Of a stretch of DNA of 64,000 nt, positions 1-8,958 are shown in pieces. Numbering within the stretch: the first letter of the stretch is position 1; each line of letters starts with the position of its first letter. The stretch is taken from contig NZ_CP037922.1 of NCBI RefSeq assembly GCF_004355185.1, forward strand, positions 186,001 to 250,000, in the 5' to 3' direction. The translations under genes and the position numbers were made by a program. The notes beneath the pieces were generated by a model. It ran no database searches. It saw only the letters and a list, made by a program, of their open reading frames with translations, and was not told the origin of the DNA. This DNA is from Hymenobacter radiodurans. GTDB lineage: Bacteria; Bacteroidota; Bacteroidia; Cytophagales; Hymenobacteraceae.

Positions 1-1
1 G

Positions 2-709
2 TTGCCGGAGGCCAAGATCCGGGGCTACGGACCGGGTCGTTTTTCCTTCAACGTGAAGGGCGGCCGCTGCGAAACCTGCGAAGGCGCGGGCCTGCGCACC
101 ATCGAGATGAACTTCCTCCCGGATGTGCACGTGCCCTGCGAAACCTGCAAAGGCCGCCGCTACAACCGCGAGACGCTGGAAGTACGTTTCAAAGGCAAGA
201 GCATCACCGACGTGCTCGACCTGACGGTGGAAAAAGCCGTGGAGTACTTCGAAAATCAGCCGCGTATTATTCGTAAAATACAGGTGCTGAATGAAGTGGG
301 CTTGGGCTATCTGACCTTGGGTCAGCAGGCCACCACGCTCTCGGGTGGTGAAGCGCAACGGGTGAAGCTAGCTACAGAACTCGGCAAAAAGGACACGGGC
401 AAGACATTCTACATCCTCGACGAGCCTACTACCGGCTTGCACTTTGAGGACATCCGCCACCTTTCCGATGTGCTGCAAAAGCTGGTCGACAAAGGCAATA
501 CCGTCCTTATCATCGAGCACAACCTCGATTTGATTAAAGTAGCTGACCACGTCATTGATCTAGGTCCCGAAGGCGGCGGCGGCGGCGGCACCATCGTAGC
601 TCAGGGCACGCCGGAGCAGGTGGCAAAAGCTGGCAAAGGCTACACGGGAAAGTTTCTGGCTGAAGAATTGAAGGTGAGCAAATACGCGGAAGAAAAAGCG
701 ACCCTGTAA
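2..709 (+). CDS. uvrA: UvrA, C-terminal part (5' end outside window)
   Basis: This is the last 235 residues of the excinuclease ABC damage-recognition ATPase used in nucleotide excision repair in the cytoplasm. Visible are the C-terminal zinc finger (Cys at about 23, 26, 46 and 49, spacing C-x2-C-x19-C-x2-C), the ABC signature LSGGEAQR near residue 115, Walker B with DEPTTGLH near 141, and the H-loop IIEHNLD near 171. The C-terminal GPEGG-GGG glycine stretch is typical of UvrA. The open frame runs through the left edge, so the true start is not in the window. A strong hairpin terminator follows after 25 bases. Identification is firm. Confidence 0.97.
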   Translation: MPEAKIRGYGPGRFSFNVKGGRCETCEGAGLRTIEMNFLPDVHVPCETCKGRRYNRETLEVRFKGKSITDVLDLTVEKAVEYFENQPRIIRKIQVLNEVGLGYLTLGQQATTLSGGEAQRVKLATELGKKDTGKTFYILDEPTTGLHFEDIRHLSDVLQKLVDKGNTVLIIEHNLDLIKVADHVIDLGPEGGGGGGTIVAQGTPEQVAKAGKGYTGKFLAEELKVSKYAEEKATL

Positions 710-734
710 TAGGGCGAGTAGTCATTAGTAATTG

Positions 735-770
735 AAAAAAGCCCCCACGCACTGCGTAGGGGGCTTTTTT
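735..770. terminator. Bidirectional intrinsic terminator after uvrA
   Basis: The hairpin AAAAAAGCCCCC...GGGGGCTTTTTT has A and T tracts on both sides. It sits between two convergent genes and can serve both. Confidence 0.85.
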
Positions 771-792
771 GCGCTGCCTGTAAGAGAAAGAA

Positions 793-1332
793 TTAATGCA
801 AAACCTCGGATTGCGTAGTGACATAAAGCGGCGTGTTCTGCCCCGCAACGGTTGCATAGGTAGTAGTGCCCACCGACTTACCATCGATTAATAGCTCACA
901 TACCGCCTGATAGCCTATGCCAGAGCTAGAAGGCAAGGTCTGGTCTTCCCAAATGGTGACCGTTATTTTTGGTCTAATGACCTCGGCATACGTAGCGATA
1001 GGCGCCAGCTGCACCTCTTTGAGTGCAGCAGTTACCTCTTGCTCATGGTGCTGAGTAGTGGCATCCAGAAGCTTATAGGCGGCGTTGCCCTGTGGTACAA
1101 CCTGCTCATAGTCCACGGTGATATTGGGGGAGATGGTGGGCAGCTGAAAAGTGCTGTCTAACGCTTTGAGATAATAGCGCACCGCCACTGTGTGCATTCT
1201 GAGTGGTATGGGCTTTACAAGCACGTCCTCCGTTGGCTGGGGGGCATTTTCTTCTTGGTCGCAGCTAGTGGCCAGCAAAGAGAGGGTGGCGAGCATAAGT
1301 ACCCGCAGCGTAGAGGAGGATAGCATAAGCAT
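793..1332 (-). CDS. Small lipoprotein of unknown function
   Basis: I do not recognise the family. The 179-residue protein begins with a lipoprotein signal (hydrophobic stretch, then LLATSC as lipobox, Cys near residue 24), so it should be anchored in the envelope. The rest is a soluble domain of mixed beta strands with no motif I can name. I chose the ATG at 1332 because the frame extended upstream would place polar residues before the signal peptide. It is convergent with uvrA and divergent from the sigma gene at 1657. Confidence 0.75.
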   Translation of the reverse strand: MLMLSSSTLRVLMLATLSLLATSCDQEENAPQPTEDVLVKPIPLRMHTVAVRYYLKALDSTFQLPTISPNITVDYEQVVPQGNAAYKLLDATTQHHEQEVTAALKEVQLAPIATYAEVIRPKITVTIWEDQTLPSSSGIGYQAVCELLIDGKSVGTTTYATVAGQNTPLYVTTQSEVLH

Positions 1333-1656
1333 AGAAGAGGAAAAAGAGTAGGGGATGAGATATAAGCTCACCGGTTTAGCGGCTGTAGGCGTGCAGTCAA
1401 GCAAATGGGCTTGAATTCTAAGCCGCTAGCTGGCATTATAGAGTGGCGGCAACCTGAAGAATGGTTGGTTGGGCCCAGATATTTTTTTGGCGCCGCTACA
1501 CCATCTGTGTTCGATGCCCTCTGGTTTTATCTGTCTGCTAGGAGGTAGCGGATACTGGCCAATGAATAGGCCGGAAAATATATTTTGCCCCCCGACCAAC
1601 CTTCTGAGCTCAGCTTTACACTTTAAGCCAAAGTTCAACTTAGCTACTGCCACTCC
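1333..1656. other. Intergenic region between divergent genes
   Basis: 324 bases without a convincing gene. It must hold the promoters of the lipoprotein gene (leftward) and the sigma operon (rightward). It carries one copy of the dispersed motif TTTGCCCCCC at 1584-1593, preceded by an AT-rich stretch that only partly matches the Bacteroidota -7 box (TAnnTTTG). Confidence 0.5.
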
Positions 1657-2190
1657 TTGCTTTTGCCCCCTGAAGAACAGCGCTTACTTACTGCCTGCTT
1701 GACTCAGGACCGGCAGGCGCAGTATGAGCTGTACCAACGCTACAAAACGGCCATGTTCTCCACGGCGCTGCGCATGCTAGGGCACAACCGGGAACTAGCG
1801 CAGGATGCCTTGCAGGAGGCTTTTGTAGAGGTATTTCAACACTTAATCAATTTTCGGCAGCAGTCGACATTAGGAGCCTGGATTAAAACCATCGTGGTGC
1901 GGCGGGCACTACTTATCCTGCGGCGCGAGCAGCGCATGGAGATCTACGACCAAGACCGCCACCCTGAGCCGCTGGTGGCCTGGCACGATAACCTGACCGG
2001 CGAGGCCCTGGACAAAGCCATCGGGGAGCTGCCGGCTGGCTACCGGGCCGTGTTCTGCCTGATAGAAGTGGAAGGCTATGCTCATCGCGAAGTAGCCGAG
2101 CTGCTCGACATCACGGAAGGGACCAGCAAGTCGCAGCTCTACCACGCCAAGCGCTTGCTCCAACGCAAACTACAGTATCTCTATTCATGA
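1657..2190 (+). CDS. ECF-type RNA polymerase sigma factor
   Basis: A 177-residue sigma-70 family protein of the extracytoplasmic-function type. Region 2 lies at about residues 20-90 (YQRYKTAMFSTALRMLG, then the AQDALQEAFVEVF segment that contacts core polymerase). Region 4 lies at about 120-170 (LPAGYRAVFCLIEVEGYAHREVA followed by the helix-turn-helix LLDITEGTSKSQLYHAKRLL). The start is uncertain: TTG at 1657 or TTG at 1663, no ATG being suitably placed. A run of five C lies just inside the start, so an undercalled C could alter this end. The stop overlaps the next gene by four bases (ATGA), so it heads an operon with an anti-sigma-like gene and two envelope proteins. Confidence 0.92.
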   Translation: MLLPPEEQRLLTACLTQDRQAQYELYQRYKTAMFSTALRMLGHNRELAQDALQEAFVEVFQHLINFRQQSTLGAWIKTIVVRRALLILRREQRMEIYDQDRHPEPLVAWHDNLTGEALDKAIGELPAGYRAVFCLIEVEGYAHREVAELLDITEGTSKSQLYHAKRLLQRKLQYLYS

Positions 2191-2877
2191 ACCAGACCCC
2201 CGAAATACCTGAGGCCGGTGGTCCTAACCTCCACCGGGCCCTCGGCAACCTGCCAGCTCACGAGCCCGACCCAACCACCTGGCCTCGCATCGAAGCGCAA
2301 CTCGCGGCCGATGAAGAGCTTATCCGCGTAGTGCCCACGCTTCCCAAACATGAGCCCGACGAGCTGGTATGGGACGCCATTGCCGCCCGTCTGGATAAAG
2401 TTGCTCCGGCTGTTGTGCCCCTGTTCTAGTAAAGCCAGCGAAAGTGCGGCCCTTGTGGTCATCTCCCGCTTTACGTCAGGTGATGGCTGTTGCGGCTAGC
2501 GTGCTGATTCTGCTGGGTGTATGGTGGCAGCAGCAGCGAACCGTGGAGCCTACCACTACGGGAATCCGCGAGACGCTGGGGATCAGTGAAGAAGTAGCCA
2601 CGCCGATGCCCACGTCAATTGCCGTTTCGGTGGACCCTTTGGAACAAGAAGGCCGCTCCTTTATTGATGCGCACTGTACCTCACTGCCTACGGTGTGCCA
2701 ATCGGGGAATTTAAATCCCTGCGCACCCAACTAACGGAGCTGGAAGAAGAGGAAAAGCAACTGCGCCAAGATGCTCGCCGCTTCGGGGAGTCGCCGGAGT
2801 TGCTGCGCCAACAAGCCCAACTCATCACCATGAAAGCCACCATCACGCGTGAGCTGGTTCAACTTCTTATCTCATGA
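2187..2877 (+). pseudogene. Anti-sigma-like membrane protein, two frameshifts
   Basis: Three consecutive frames together read as one protein of about 230 residues: an acidic N-terminal part (HEPDPTTWPRIEAQLAADEE, then HEPDELVWDAIAARLDK), one membrane helix (VMAVAASVLILLGVWW), and a C-terminal part (HCTSLPTVCQSG then FKSLRTQLTELEEEEKQ) ending in LLIS. Its position, overlapping the sigma gene by four bases, suggests it holds that sigma factor at the membrane. Two single-base losses break it: a C in the run at 2418-2421 (adding one gives PPVLVKPAKV) and a G in the run at 2704-2707 (adding one gives QSGEFKSL). The separate frames cover 2187-2429, about 2420-2734 and 2695-2877. The function is inferred from layout, not from a named domain. 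Confidence 0.75.
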
Positions 2878-3884
2878 TGTTTCCCTCCATTTTGCCCCAA
2901 CTCTGGCTGCGCTGTTGGCTGCTGGTTGCGCTGCTGGCGCTCCTATTGCCAGTGGCCCAGGCCCAGCAGAAAGTCAAAGTCGTGACGCGTACCCTGGAGC
3001 AGAGCTGGGGTTGCCCGCCAGGCATGCCAGTTACCATTCAGGCTGAAAAGGCTACGGTGCGGGTGCAAGGCTGGAATAAGCCTACCGTTCAAGTAGTGTT
3101 GCGCCTAAGCGCCCGGCACCCCGAGCAGGCGGTAGCCGAACAAGATCTGCCAGTGGCGCGGTATCGGCTGCAACAAAGCGGCAACGCTATTTACTTGGTC
3201 AACTTTTTTACCCTGCCCACGGGTGCCCCCGCCGTGCGCAGCGACTTGCGGGCCGAATACACCATCATGATGCCCACCGGCAACCCCATCAAGATAGTAA
3301 ACGCCTACGGCCAAACGGAGCTAACTGACCTCACGGGCCAGCAAGAACTGGAGCAAAGCTTCGGCAAGATTGCTCTCCGCGACCTCCGCGGTACCATTAA
3401 GGTCACGGCCCGCTACACCGACCTGACGGCCAGTAATCTACAGGCCAACTTCACCTGCGAGGCTACCAAGTCGGCGGTGCAGGCGCAGGGGCTGGGGGGC
3501 AATTCTACGATGAATAACTACTTCGGAAGTGTTCGGCTACAACTCGCTGCTAATCTGAGCAAGCTGACGGTGGTGGCCGACCGCACAGAAGTTGTTATCA
3601 GCGCGCCACAGCCTGAGCTATTTGCTTATCAGTTGGCCGTGCAGCAAGGCACTCTTACGGTGCCAACGGCTTATGCCGCCAGCAAAAAAAGCTCGGCCAG
3701 TCGAGCAACATTAACAGCCTCAAAAGGCGCTTCGCGGCGAGTGGTGCGCGTGACCACATCTTATGCACCTCTGACTTTGCAAACGGAACCACTCTCCCCC
3801 AGCTCTAATCCATCTTGCTTTATACCTCTACCGCTATGTTCTGCTTACACTCCTTGCGCATCTATCGGCACCTGCTTTGGATAA
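2874..3884 (+). CDS. Secreted DUF4097-like beta-strand protein
   Basis: Begins at an ATG that overlaps the preceding stop (ATGA). A signal peptide is clear (LLVALLALLLPVAQAQ). The mature part is rich in short repeating beta strands of the adhesin/DUF4097 type (ARYTDLTASNLQANF, NYFGSVRLQLAANLSKLTV), which suggests a beta-helix at the cell surface or periplasm. Such proteins are common in ECF sigma operons of Bacteroidota. The last 25 or so residues are odd and the frame runs 49 bases into the next gene. Adding one C to the run at 3796-3800 would end it at PLSPQL-stop near 3807, removing the overlap, so the 3' end is probably wrong as read. Confidence 0.7.
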   Translation: MMFPSILPQLWLRCWLLVALLALLLPVAQAQQKVKVVTRTLEQSWGCPPGMPVTIQAEKATVRVQGWNKPTVQVVLRLSARHPEQAVAEQDLPVARYRLQQSGNAIYLVNFFTLPTGAPAVRSDLRAEYTIMMPTGNPIKIVNAYGQTELTDLTGQQELEQSFGKIALRDLRGTIKVTARYTDLTASNLQANFTCEATKSAVQAQGLGGNSTMNNYFGSVRLQLAANLSKLTVVADRTEVVISAPQPELFAYQLAVQQGTLTVPTAYAASKKSSASRATLTASKGASRRVVRVTTSYAPLTLQTEPLSPSSNPSCFIPLPLCSAYTPCASIGTCFG

Positions 3885-5230
3885 GCCTAATAGCCAGTAT
3901 CTGCTTACAAGCTTCGGCCCAAACTATTCCCGACACAACCCGTCTGAGCTACGGGGAAGAGGAAATTCTAACACCCGAAGCTGACGCACAACTCCGCGTA
4001 CAAGCGGAGGACCGTAGCTTGTGGAAACTGGGGCTGAACAATTTCACAGTAAGCAATTCCTTACTCGGCCGAGGTCAATATTATACCCGCTATGGCTTTC
4101 ACCTGGCGTACGAGCGGCGCCTCAAGAGTCCCGCCTGGACGGTGCTGGCCGAACTGAGTCCCGCCCTGACGCACTACCGCCCTACGCCCGGCGCTGACCT
4201 TGATCGGGGATTGAGTATGCGCGCTCAAGTAGCGGGCCGTTATTACTATAACACTGAGCGGCGCTTGCGCCTGGGGAAGAATACGACCAACTTTTCGGCT
4301 AATTATATTGCGTTGGCACTGGGTGCGGGTACGGGTTTAGATCGGCCGGCGCGGGATACACCCTTTTACTTTCTTACCAATAATACGCGCTCAATAGCTA
4401 CCGATGTGGCAATAATATATGGGTTGCAGCGTCGGTTGGGCCGCTACGGATTTATTGATGCGAATATTGGCGTAAGTAACTTGCTTTCCTCGCCCTGGAG
4501 AACCATATCTATTACCAACAGCCTTCGCATAGGCTTGGCTATCGGGTCGCAGTCGGCCACCAACTACTCGCCCCGCGTTATTCCGGTAGATACCGACGAA
4601 TCGTTGCAGCCCAAGGCGTATGCAGGCTTTCAGCTGGGAGCGTACCTGTACCGGGTGCGCTATTCGGATACCAACCCGTACCGGGGGACGAATTTGCCCC
4701 CCAAAGCCGGGGTTGGCACGTACAGCCAAGAGATATTGATGCCGTACGCTTATGTTGGCTACTACGTGCAGCCTCGCTTGGCCGTGCAAGTTGGGATGCA
4801 GCGTCAGCGGGAGGAGTTTCGAGTTACCCTAGCTAGGTTTCCGGGGCTTCTTTCCCGGGACAGCATTACCAATAAAAACGACTTGGCTTTGCCCGTCATG
4901 CTACGCTATTCGCTCACACGTTCCTTCCTGAAGCGGTGGCAATTCGACGTAGTAGGCGGATTGGTGCCTCACTGGTCGTCGGTGCGCTTTCAAGAGCAGG
5001 AGTTTGTTGATGAGCGGCTTACCAATGAGTACGGTTTTCGACGTAGCGCTTTCGGTGTACATGCCTCCGCGGGGCTAAATGCAAGCTATGGGTTTGGTCG
5101 CCGCCGCCGGCTTCAAGCCACTACGGAGTGGGTACTTACCAAAGATCTGCGCTCCAAATTTCAGAGTAGCGAACCGTTGCAGTGGGGCCTCAGCTTTATT
5201 GGCCTGCGCTACCGCTTTGGCTATCGCTAG
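3836..5230 (+). CDS. Outer-membrane beta-barrel protein of the ECF operon
   Basis: 464 residues from the ATG at 3836, which gives a standard signal peptide (HLLWISLIASICLQASAQ). A start further upstream would only lengthen the N-region. The mature protein has many alternating amphipathic segments with aromatic ends (YYTRYGFHLAYERRL, RYYYNTERRLRLG, QLGAYLYRVRYSD) and closes with a strand ending GLRYRFGYR, as expected for a barrel. I cannot name the family. It is the last gene of the sigma operon and is followed by a strong terminator. A role in the envelope response governed by the sigma factor is inference. Confidence 0.75.
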   Translation: MFCLHSLRIYRHLLWISLIASICLQASAQTIPDTTRLSYGEEEILTPEADAQLRVQAEDRSLWKLGLNNFTVSNSLLGRGQYYTRYGFHLAYERRLKSPAWTVLAELSPALTHYRPTPGADLDRGLSMRAQVAGRYYYNTERRLRLGKNTTNFSANYIALALGAGTGLDRPARDTPFYFLTNNTRSIATDVAIIYGLQRRLGRYGFIDANIGVSNLLSSPWRTISITNSLRIGLAIGSQSATNYSPRVIPVDTDESLQPKAYAGFQLGAYLYRVRYSDTNPYRGTNLPPKAGVGTYSQEILMPYAYVGYYVQPRLAVQVGMQRQREEFRVTLARFPGLLSRDSITNKNDLALPVMLRYSLTRSFLKRWQFDVVGGLVPHWSSVRFQEQEFVDERLTNEYGFRRSAFGVHASAGLNASYGFGRRRRLQATTEWVLTKDLRSKFQSSEPLQWGLSFIGLRYRFGYR

Positions 5231-5251
5231 ACAGCAACGGTTATTAAAGCC

Positions 5252-5286
5252 AAAAAAGCCCCCAGATAGCTTCTGGGGGCTTTTTT
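5252..5286. terminator. Bidirectional intrinsic terminator
   Basis: Hairpin AAAAAAGCCCCCAG...CTGGGGGCTTTTTT between convergent genes. Confidence 0.88.
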
Positions 5287-5309
5287 ATAGATGAAATAGC
5301 GCTGAGCAC

Positions 5310-6017
5310 TTACATCTTCATGCTCGCATGCTGCTTAGATGTATCCAAGTGCTTCTGAATAACAGGGGTTGTTTTGGTAATAAAGCCTTGTAGTTCAGTG
5401 TCTTTGGTCATATTAGCGTGCGCTTGCATCGTATTTAGCGTCTTCTGGTGGTCGGTCACCATTTGCTGCAGGAAGCGCTGCTCCAACTCTTTGCCTGATA
5501 ACTTGCGCATCTGATCAGCAATGGCTTTGTGCTCAGCATCCATATCGGTGGGCAGCGTCACGTTCTTCTTCTGGGCCAGCGCTTTCAAGTCAGCTGTCGA
5601 CTTGGTATGATCCGTAATCATCATGTTGGCGTGGTCTTTTGCCATGCCGGTGACGCCTTTCTCCAGCACCAAGCGGCTCAATTGAATCTCATTCTGGTCG
5701 CTGTGTGCGGCCGATTTCATAAACTCCGGGTCGTCTTTGTGCGGAGCCGTGGGGCCGTTAGGATCTGCGCTGTTTGCATTCATTCCGGCGGGCGCGGTGC
5801 CAGCGGCAGCAGCCGAACCTCCGGCAGCGGTGTCAGAAGGCATAGTAGCCGTGGCGCTGTCGCCATCGGTAGCAGCATTCATGTAGTTGTCGCCGGCGTT
5901 GCCGCCAGCTTCTTCTGAATTGGTAGGAGTATCGGTCGTGGCGGTTTTTTCATTGCTGCAGGCACTGGTAGCCATTAGCAGACCTGCGCAAAACAGGCTC
6001 ATGATTGTACGTTTCAT
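5310..6017 (-). CDS. DUF4142 lipoprotein
   Basis: 235 residues. A lipoprotein signal (LLMATSACS, Cys at about 20) is followed by a long low-complexity Ala/Gly/Thr/Ser linker (about residues 25-90). A helical DUF4142 domain covers about residues 95-235 (FMKSAAHSDQNEIQLSRLVL, MITDHTKSTADLKALA, FLQQMVTDHQKTLNTM). DUF4142 is a predicted ferritin-like four-helix bundle found in exported proteins; its biochemical role is not established. It contains several His and Asp pairs. The gene is the last of three leftward genes, two of which carry this domain. Confidence 0.88.
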   Translation of the reverse strand: MKRTIMSLFCAGLLMATSACSNEKTATTDTPTNSEEAGGNAGDNYMNAATDGDSATATMPSDTAAGGSAAAAGTAPAGMNANSADPNGPTAPHKDDPEFMKSAAHSDQNEIQLSRLVLEKGVTGMAKDHANMMITDHTKSTADLKALAQKKNVTLPTDMDAEHKAIADQMRKLSGKELEQRFLQQMVTDHQKTLNTMQAHANMTKDTELQGFITKTTPVIQKHLDTSKQHASMKM

Positions 6018-6167
6018 AGCGGTTAGTAAAGGGTGGAATGGTTGAGCTTGTACTGTGAAAAAATAGGTCTGCCGCCAACCATCGACTTAGTAAGTCAGCG
6101 ATTAGCGGCAGAAAACGGCTGAGCGGTTGCTCAGAGTCGTTAGTGTACGGATCAGAATATCCGAAGG

Positions 6168-6410
6168 TTAGTCCTTGTCGGCCGCTTCCAACGAGTCGGC
6201 ATCGGCGGTGACGGTAGCTCCTTCTTCGTTGTCGATAACGGTAGCATCAGCCTGTACGCCACCTTGTGCGGCGGCTTCTTCTTGATCAACTACGGCCTCG
6301 CCGGCCGTGCCGTCGGTGCGCTTTTCAGCGTTGTCTCCGCAGCTTGCAAACGACAAAGCAGCGAATAGAGCCAGAACAGAAAATAAACGGTGTTTTGGGA
6401 ATTGGAACAT
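6168..6410 (-). CDS. Small acidic lipoprotein
   Basis: 80 residues: a signal ending AALSFASC (lipobox Cys near residue 23) and an acidic, Ala/Glu/Asp-rich tail with no predicted fold (EEAAAQGG, ADADSLEAADKD). It lies between two DUF4142 genes on the same strand, about 30 bases after the upstream one. No function can be assigned. The composition suggests an extended periplasmic or surface-exposed peptide. Confidence 0.72.
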   Translation of the reverse strand: MFQFPKHRLFSVLALFAALSFASCGDNAEKRTDGTAGEAVVDQEEAAAQGGVQADATVIDNEEGATVTADADSLEAADKD

Positions 6411-6440
6411 GGGTTAGAATTCAGGTTAACAATAAAAAAA

Positions 6441-7022
6441 TTAAGGCAAGTTTTCGAGTTGGTCTTCCACGACGCCCACCTCATCTAGGTGTTTCTCGAG
6501 TGTGGGTAAAAATTTGGCGGCAAAGCCGCGAATGTCGCCGTCGTAAGCGTCCTTGCTCATATCCTCGAACGCATCTACGTCCTGTTTGTGAGCCTCCACC
6601 AGCATTTCCACATATCGCTTATCGAACGGTGTGCCGGTCAGGGCGCTTAATTCGGCGTACTGTTTTTGCTGATCGCTGCCAAGGCCGCTGGGCAGCATCA
6701 GGTTTTTCTGTTGCGCCAGGTTTCGGAGCGCCGTGCTCACTTGCCCATGCTGTTGCACCAGACTCTGGGCTAAGTTGCGAACCGCGGGAGTAGTAGATTT
6801 TTGCTGGGCCAGCTTGCTCATTTCCAGTTCCAGCAACCCACTGCTGGCTGCGTTTACCATAAAATCCGCGTCGCGTTCCTGGCGCTCCGTCACGGCAGCT
6901 TCCTTGATGCGCTTTTCGTTCTGAAACCTGGCTTCCGCTACCGGATCTTTTTGGCTGGCATCTGGTGAGCACGCACCAAAGGCAATGCAGCATCCTAAGA
7001 GCAGAAAACGGGCAGAAGCCAT
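6441..7022 (-). CDS. DUF4142 lipoprotein, second copy
   Basis: 193 residues from the ATG at 7022, chosen because it directly begins a lipoprotein signal (RFLLLGCCIAFGACS). The remaining part is a DUF4142 domain (DADFMVNAASSGLLELEMSK, NLAQSLVQQHGQVSTALRN, KRYVEMLVEAHKQDVDAFED). It lacks the long low-complexity linker of its neighbour at 5310. The two copies differ enough to be old paralogs rather than a recent duplication. The three leftward genes 7022-5310 probably form one unit. Confidence 0.87.
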   Translation of the reverse strand: MASARFLLLGCCIAFGACSPDASQKDPVAEARFQNEKRIKEAAVTERQERDADFMVNAASSGLLELEMSKLAQQKSTTPAVRNLAQSLVQQHGQVSTALRNLAQQKNLMLPSGLGSDQQKQYAELSALTGTPFDKRYVEMLVEAHKQDVDAFEDMSKDAYDGDIRGFAAKFLPTLEKHLDEVGVVEDQLENLP

Positions 7023-7190
7023 AGTACACAAACAGTTAGAGGAATGGAAAATAAGCTAGTGCCTATACGGGCACCTCAGCAGGTGGTTATCAGGGAGAAC
7101 AGGATAGCGGCGAAATGCAGAGCTCAGAGCGCGTCTGGGGGCTTTTTGGCTGATAGAGTGTTGCGATATAAGCACGCAAACCATTCAACA

Positions 7191-7222
7191 AAAAGCGCCA
7201 CCCTGTAGCAAGGTGGCGCTTT
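7191..7222 (-). terminator. Intrinsic terminator for the enoyl-CoA hydratase gene
   Basis: Stem AAAGCGCCACC / GGTGGCGCTTT with a T run on the minus strand, just downstream of the gene ending at 7256. Confidence 0.8.
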
Positions 7223-7255
7223 CAATAACCAAAAATTGCAGCTTGATTGCCTAGA

Positions 7256-8035
7256 CTACGCTCCGCGAAACTGAGGCTTGCGCTTCTCCAGAAATGCCTG
7301 TACGCCCTCCCGATAATCATCCGACTCGCCTGCAATCTGCTGGCAATAGGCTTCGTAGTCCAACATTTCATCAAGTGTTGAGGCACTGGCCTTGTTCAGC
7401 ATTTGCTTAATCAGGCCAATCGATTTGGTAGGCGCTGCGGCATATCGTGCTGCTAGAGCGTACGTAACCTCGTCGAGCTGTTCGGGCGCCACCACCTGGT
7501 TTACTAAGCCCAGCCGCAACGCTTCCTCCGCCGATACCTTAGAGCCCAGCGTACACAACTCAAACGCCTTCAGCGTGCCCACTAAGCGCGGCAAAAAGTA
7601 CGACGAACCCGAGTCCGGCACCAGCCCAATGTTGATAAACACTTCAATCAGGGAGGCGTCGGTGGAGGCAATCAGCGCATCGCAGGCCAGCGCCAGCGAG
7701 CAGCCAGCCCCGGCGGCTACTCCATTCAGCCGCCCGATAATAGGCTTCGGTAAGCTTCGCATAGCCCGGATAATAGGGTTATAGCGCTTGTGCAAAGAGT
7801 CATAGAAAGACCTTTTTTCTTCTCCCTGCGCTGCCTTCAAATCCTGACCTGAGCAAAACGCCCGTCCGGCACCCGTAAGCACGACGGCCCGCACTGAGGC
7901 GTCGCGCGCTACCTGCTTCAGGGCATCCTGTAGCTCGTAGCTCTGTGGGTCGTTGAAGGCATTGAATACATCGGGCCGGTTAAGCGTGATAGTCGCAACA
8001 CCGTCGCGCACATCGTAGAGCAAGCAGGTATACAT
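7256..8035 (-). CDS. Enoyl-CoA hydratase/isomerase family protein (PaaG-like)
   Basis: 259 residues of the crotonase fold from the ATG at 8035 (MYTCLLYDVRDGVATITLNR). The frame is open further upstream, but that part has no crotonase similarity. Seen are the CoA-binding segment GAGRAFCSGQDL near 60-72 and the oxyanion-hole region GVAAGAGCSLALACD near 108-122. An acidic residue lies in LVPDSGSSYFLP near 140, the pattern of PaaG-type isomerases (Asp where hydratases have Glu). It may act on ring-epoxide or other unsaturated acyl-CoAs in the cytoplasm; the exact substrate cannot be read from sequence. It stands alone with its own terminator. A TTTGCCCCCC copy lies about 55 bases upstream. Confidence 0.88.
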   Translation of the reverse strand: MYTCLLYDVRDGVATITLNRPDVFNAFNDPQSYELQDALKQVARDASVRAVVLTGAGRAFCSGQDLKAAQGEEKRSFYDSLHKRYNPIIRAMRSLPKPIIGRLNGVAAGAGCSLALACDALIASTDASLIEVFINIGLVPDSGSSYFLPRLVGTLKAFELCTLGSKVSAEEALRLGLVNQVVAPEQLDEVTYALAARYAAAPTKSIGLIKQMLNKASASTLDEMLDYEAYCQQIAGESDDYREGVQAFLEKRKPQFRGA

Positions 8036-8154
8036 GGGAATTAGTGAAAGGTAGAAAGCGGCTCCGAGTAGGTCATCTTCACGTCGCCTGGGGGGCAAAT
8101 TACATGAGAAAGTTGGCGTTCTGACAAGACCTAAGGTCACAGCACCACAGTGTA

Positions 8155-8838
8155 CTACCGACTACGCAGAATGGCTTCGGCCAGCAGCATATCTTCTGGC
8201 GTCGTGATTTTGAGGTTGCGATAGTCGCCTTCTACCAAGTGAATGGGGTGCAGGTCTTCCACCACACTCGCGTCATCGGTGAAAGTAGGTAACTCCGGCA
8301 ACCGATACGCTCGCCGCAGGAGCTCCAGATCAAAGCACTGAGGGGTCTGAACTAATCGCAAGCGGGAGCGGTCCATCGCATAAGAACCTTCTTTGGAGAG
8401 GCCGCGCACCGAGTCTTTGGGTGCCACGGCGGCTATGGCCGCGCCGTGCTCAGCAGCGGCCGCATATGTATTCTCAATGACTGCCGCCGATACCAATGGC
8501 CGCACGCCATCGTGCACCGCTACGATGCCTTCTGTATACGTAGCCAGATGTTTCAGTCCATTCCGCACGGATGCCCACCGAGAATGCCCCCCGCCCACCA
8601 CGGCGTGCGGAATCGAGACCTGATGCCGGGTACAGAGGTGGTGCCACGTGTCAAACTGGTCGGGGGGCAAAACCACCACAAATTGCTGCACTCCTAGGCT
8701 GGTTTCGGCGAAGCGGCGCAGCGTATGCAGCAGCACGGGCTCCCCAAGCAACTCCAGAAACTGCTTCGGCTGACCCGCGCCCATGCGCGTGCCGCTGCCG
8801 CCAGCCACAAGTATAGCAAACCGATTAGGAGACGACAT
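8155..8838 (-). CDS. ispD: 2-C-methyl-D-erythritol 4-phosphate cytidylyltransferase
   Basis: 227 residues from the ATG at 8838. The enzyme joins CTP and methylerythritol 4-phosphate in the non-mevalonate isoprenoid pathway in the cytoplasm. Visible motifs: nucleotide-binding LVAGGSGTRMG followed by PKQF (about residues 10-28), the VHDGVRPLVS segment (about 105) and TDDASVVE (about 190). Length is usual for the family. It fits the presence of crtY nearby, since carotenoids are made from isoprenoid precursors, but the genes are not in one operon. It is a single-gene unit downstream of the queA terminator. Confidence 0.95.
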   Translation of the reverse strand: MSSPNRFAILVAGGSGTRMGAGQPKQFLELLGEPVLLHTLRRFAETSLGVQQFVVVLPPDQFDTWHHLCTRHQVSIPHAVVGGGHSRWASVRNGLKHLATYTEGIVAVHDGVRPLVSAAVIENTYAAAAEHGAAIAAVAPKDSVRGLSKEGSYAMDRSRLRLVQTPQCFDLELLRRAYRLPELPTFTDDASVVEDLHPIHLVEGDYRNLKITTPEDMLLAEAILRSR

Positions 8839-8880
8839 GAGCAACAGCTACGAGAGTGAAAAAGGAATATGATGAGCAAC

Positions 8881-8914
8881 AAAAAGCCCGGCCACCAAAG
8901 GTAACCGGGCTTTT
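8881..8914 (-). terminator. Intrinsic terminator downstream of queA
   Basis: Stem AAAAGCCCGGTTACC / GGTGGCCGGGCTTTT read on the minus strand, between queA and ispD. Confidence 0.82.
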
Positions 8915-8958
8915 CGGTGAAGACGAAGAAAGATAGTATCTAACTTCTGACTTCTAGT

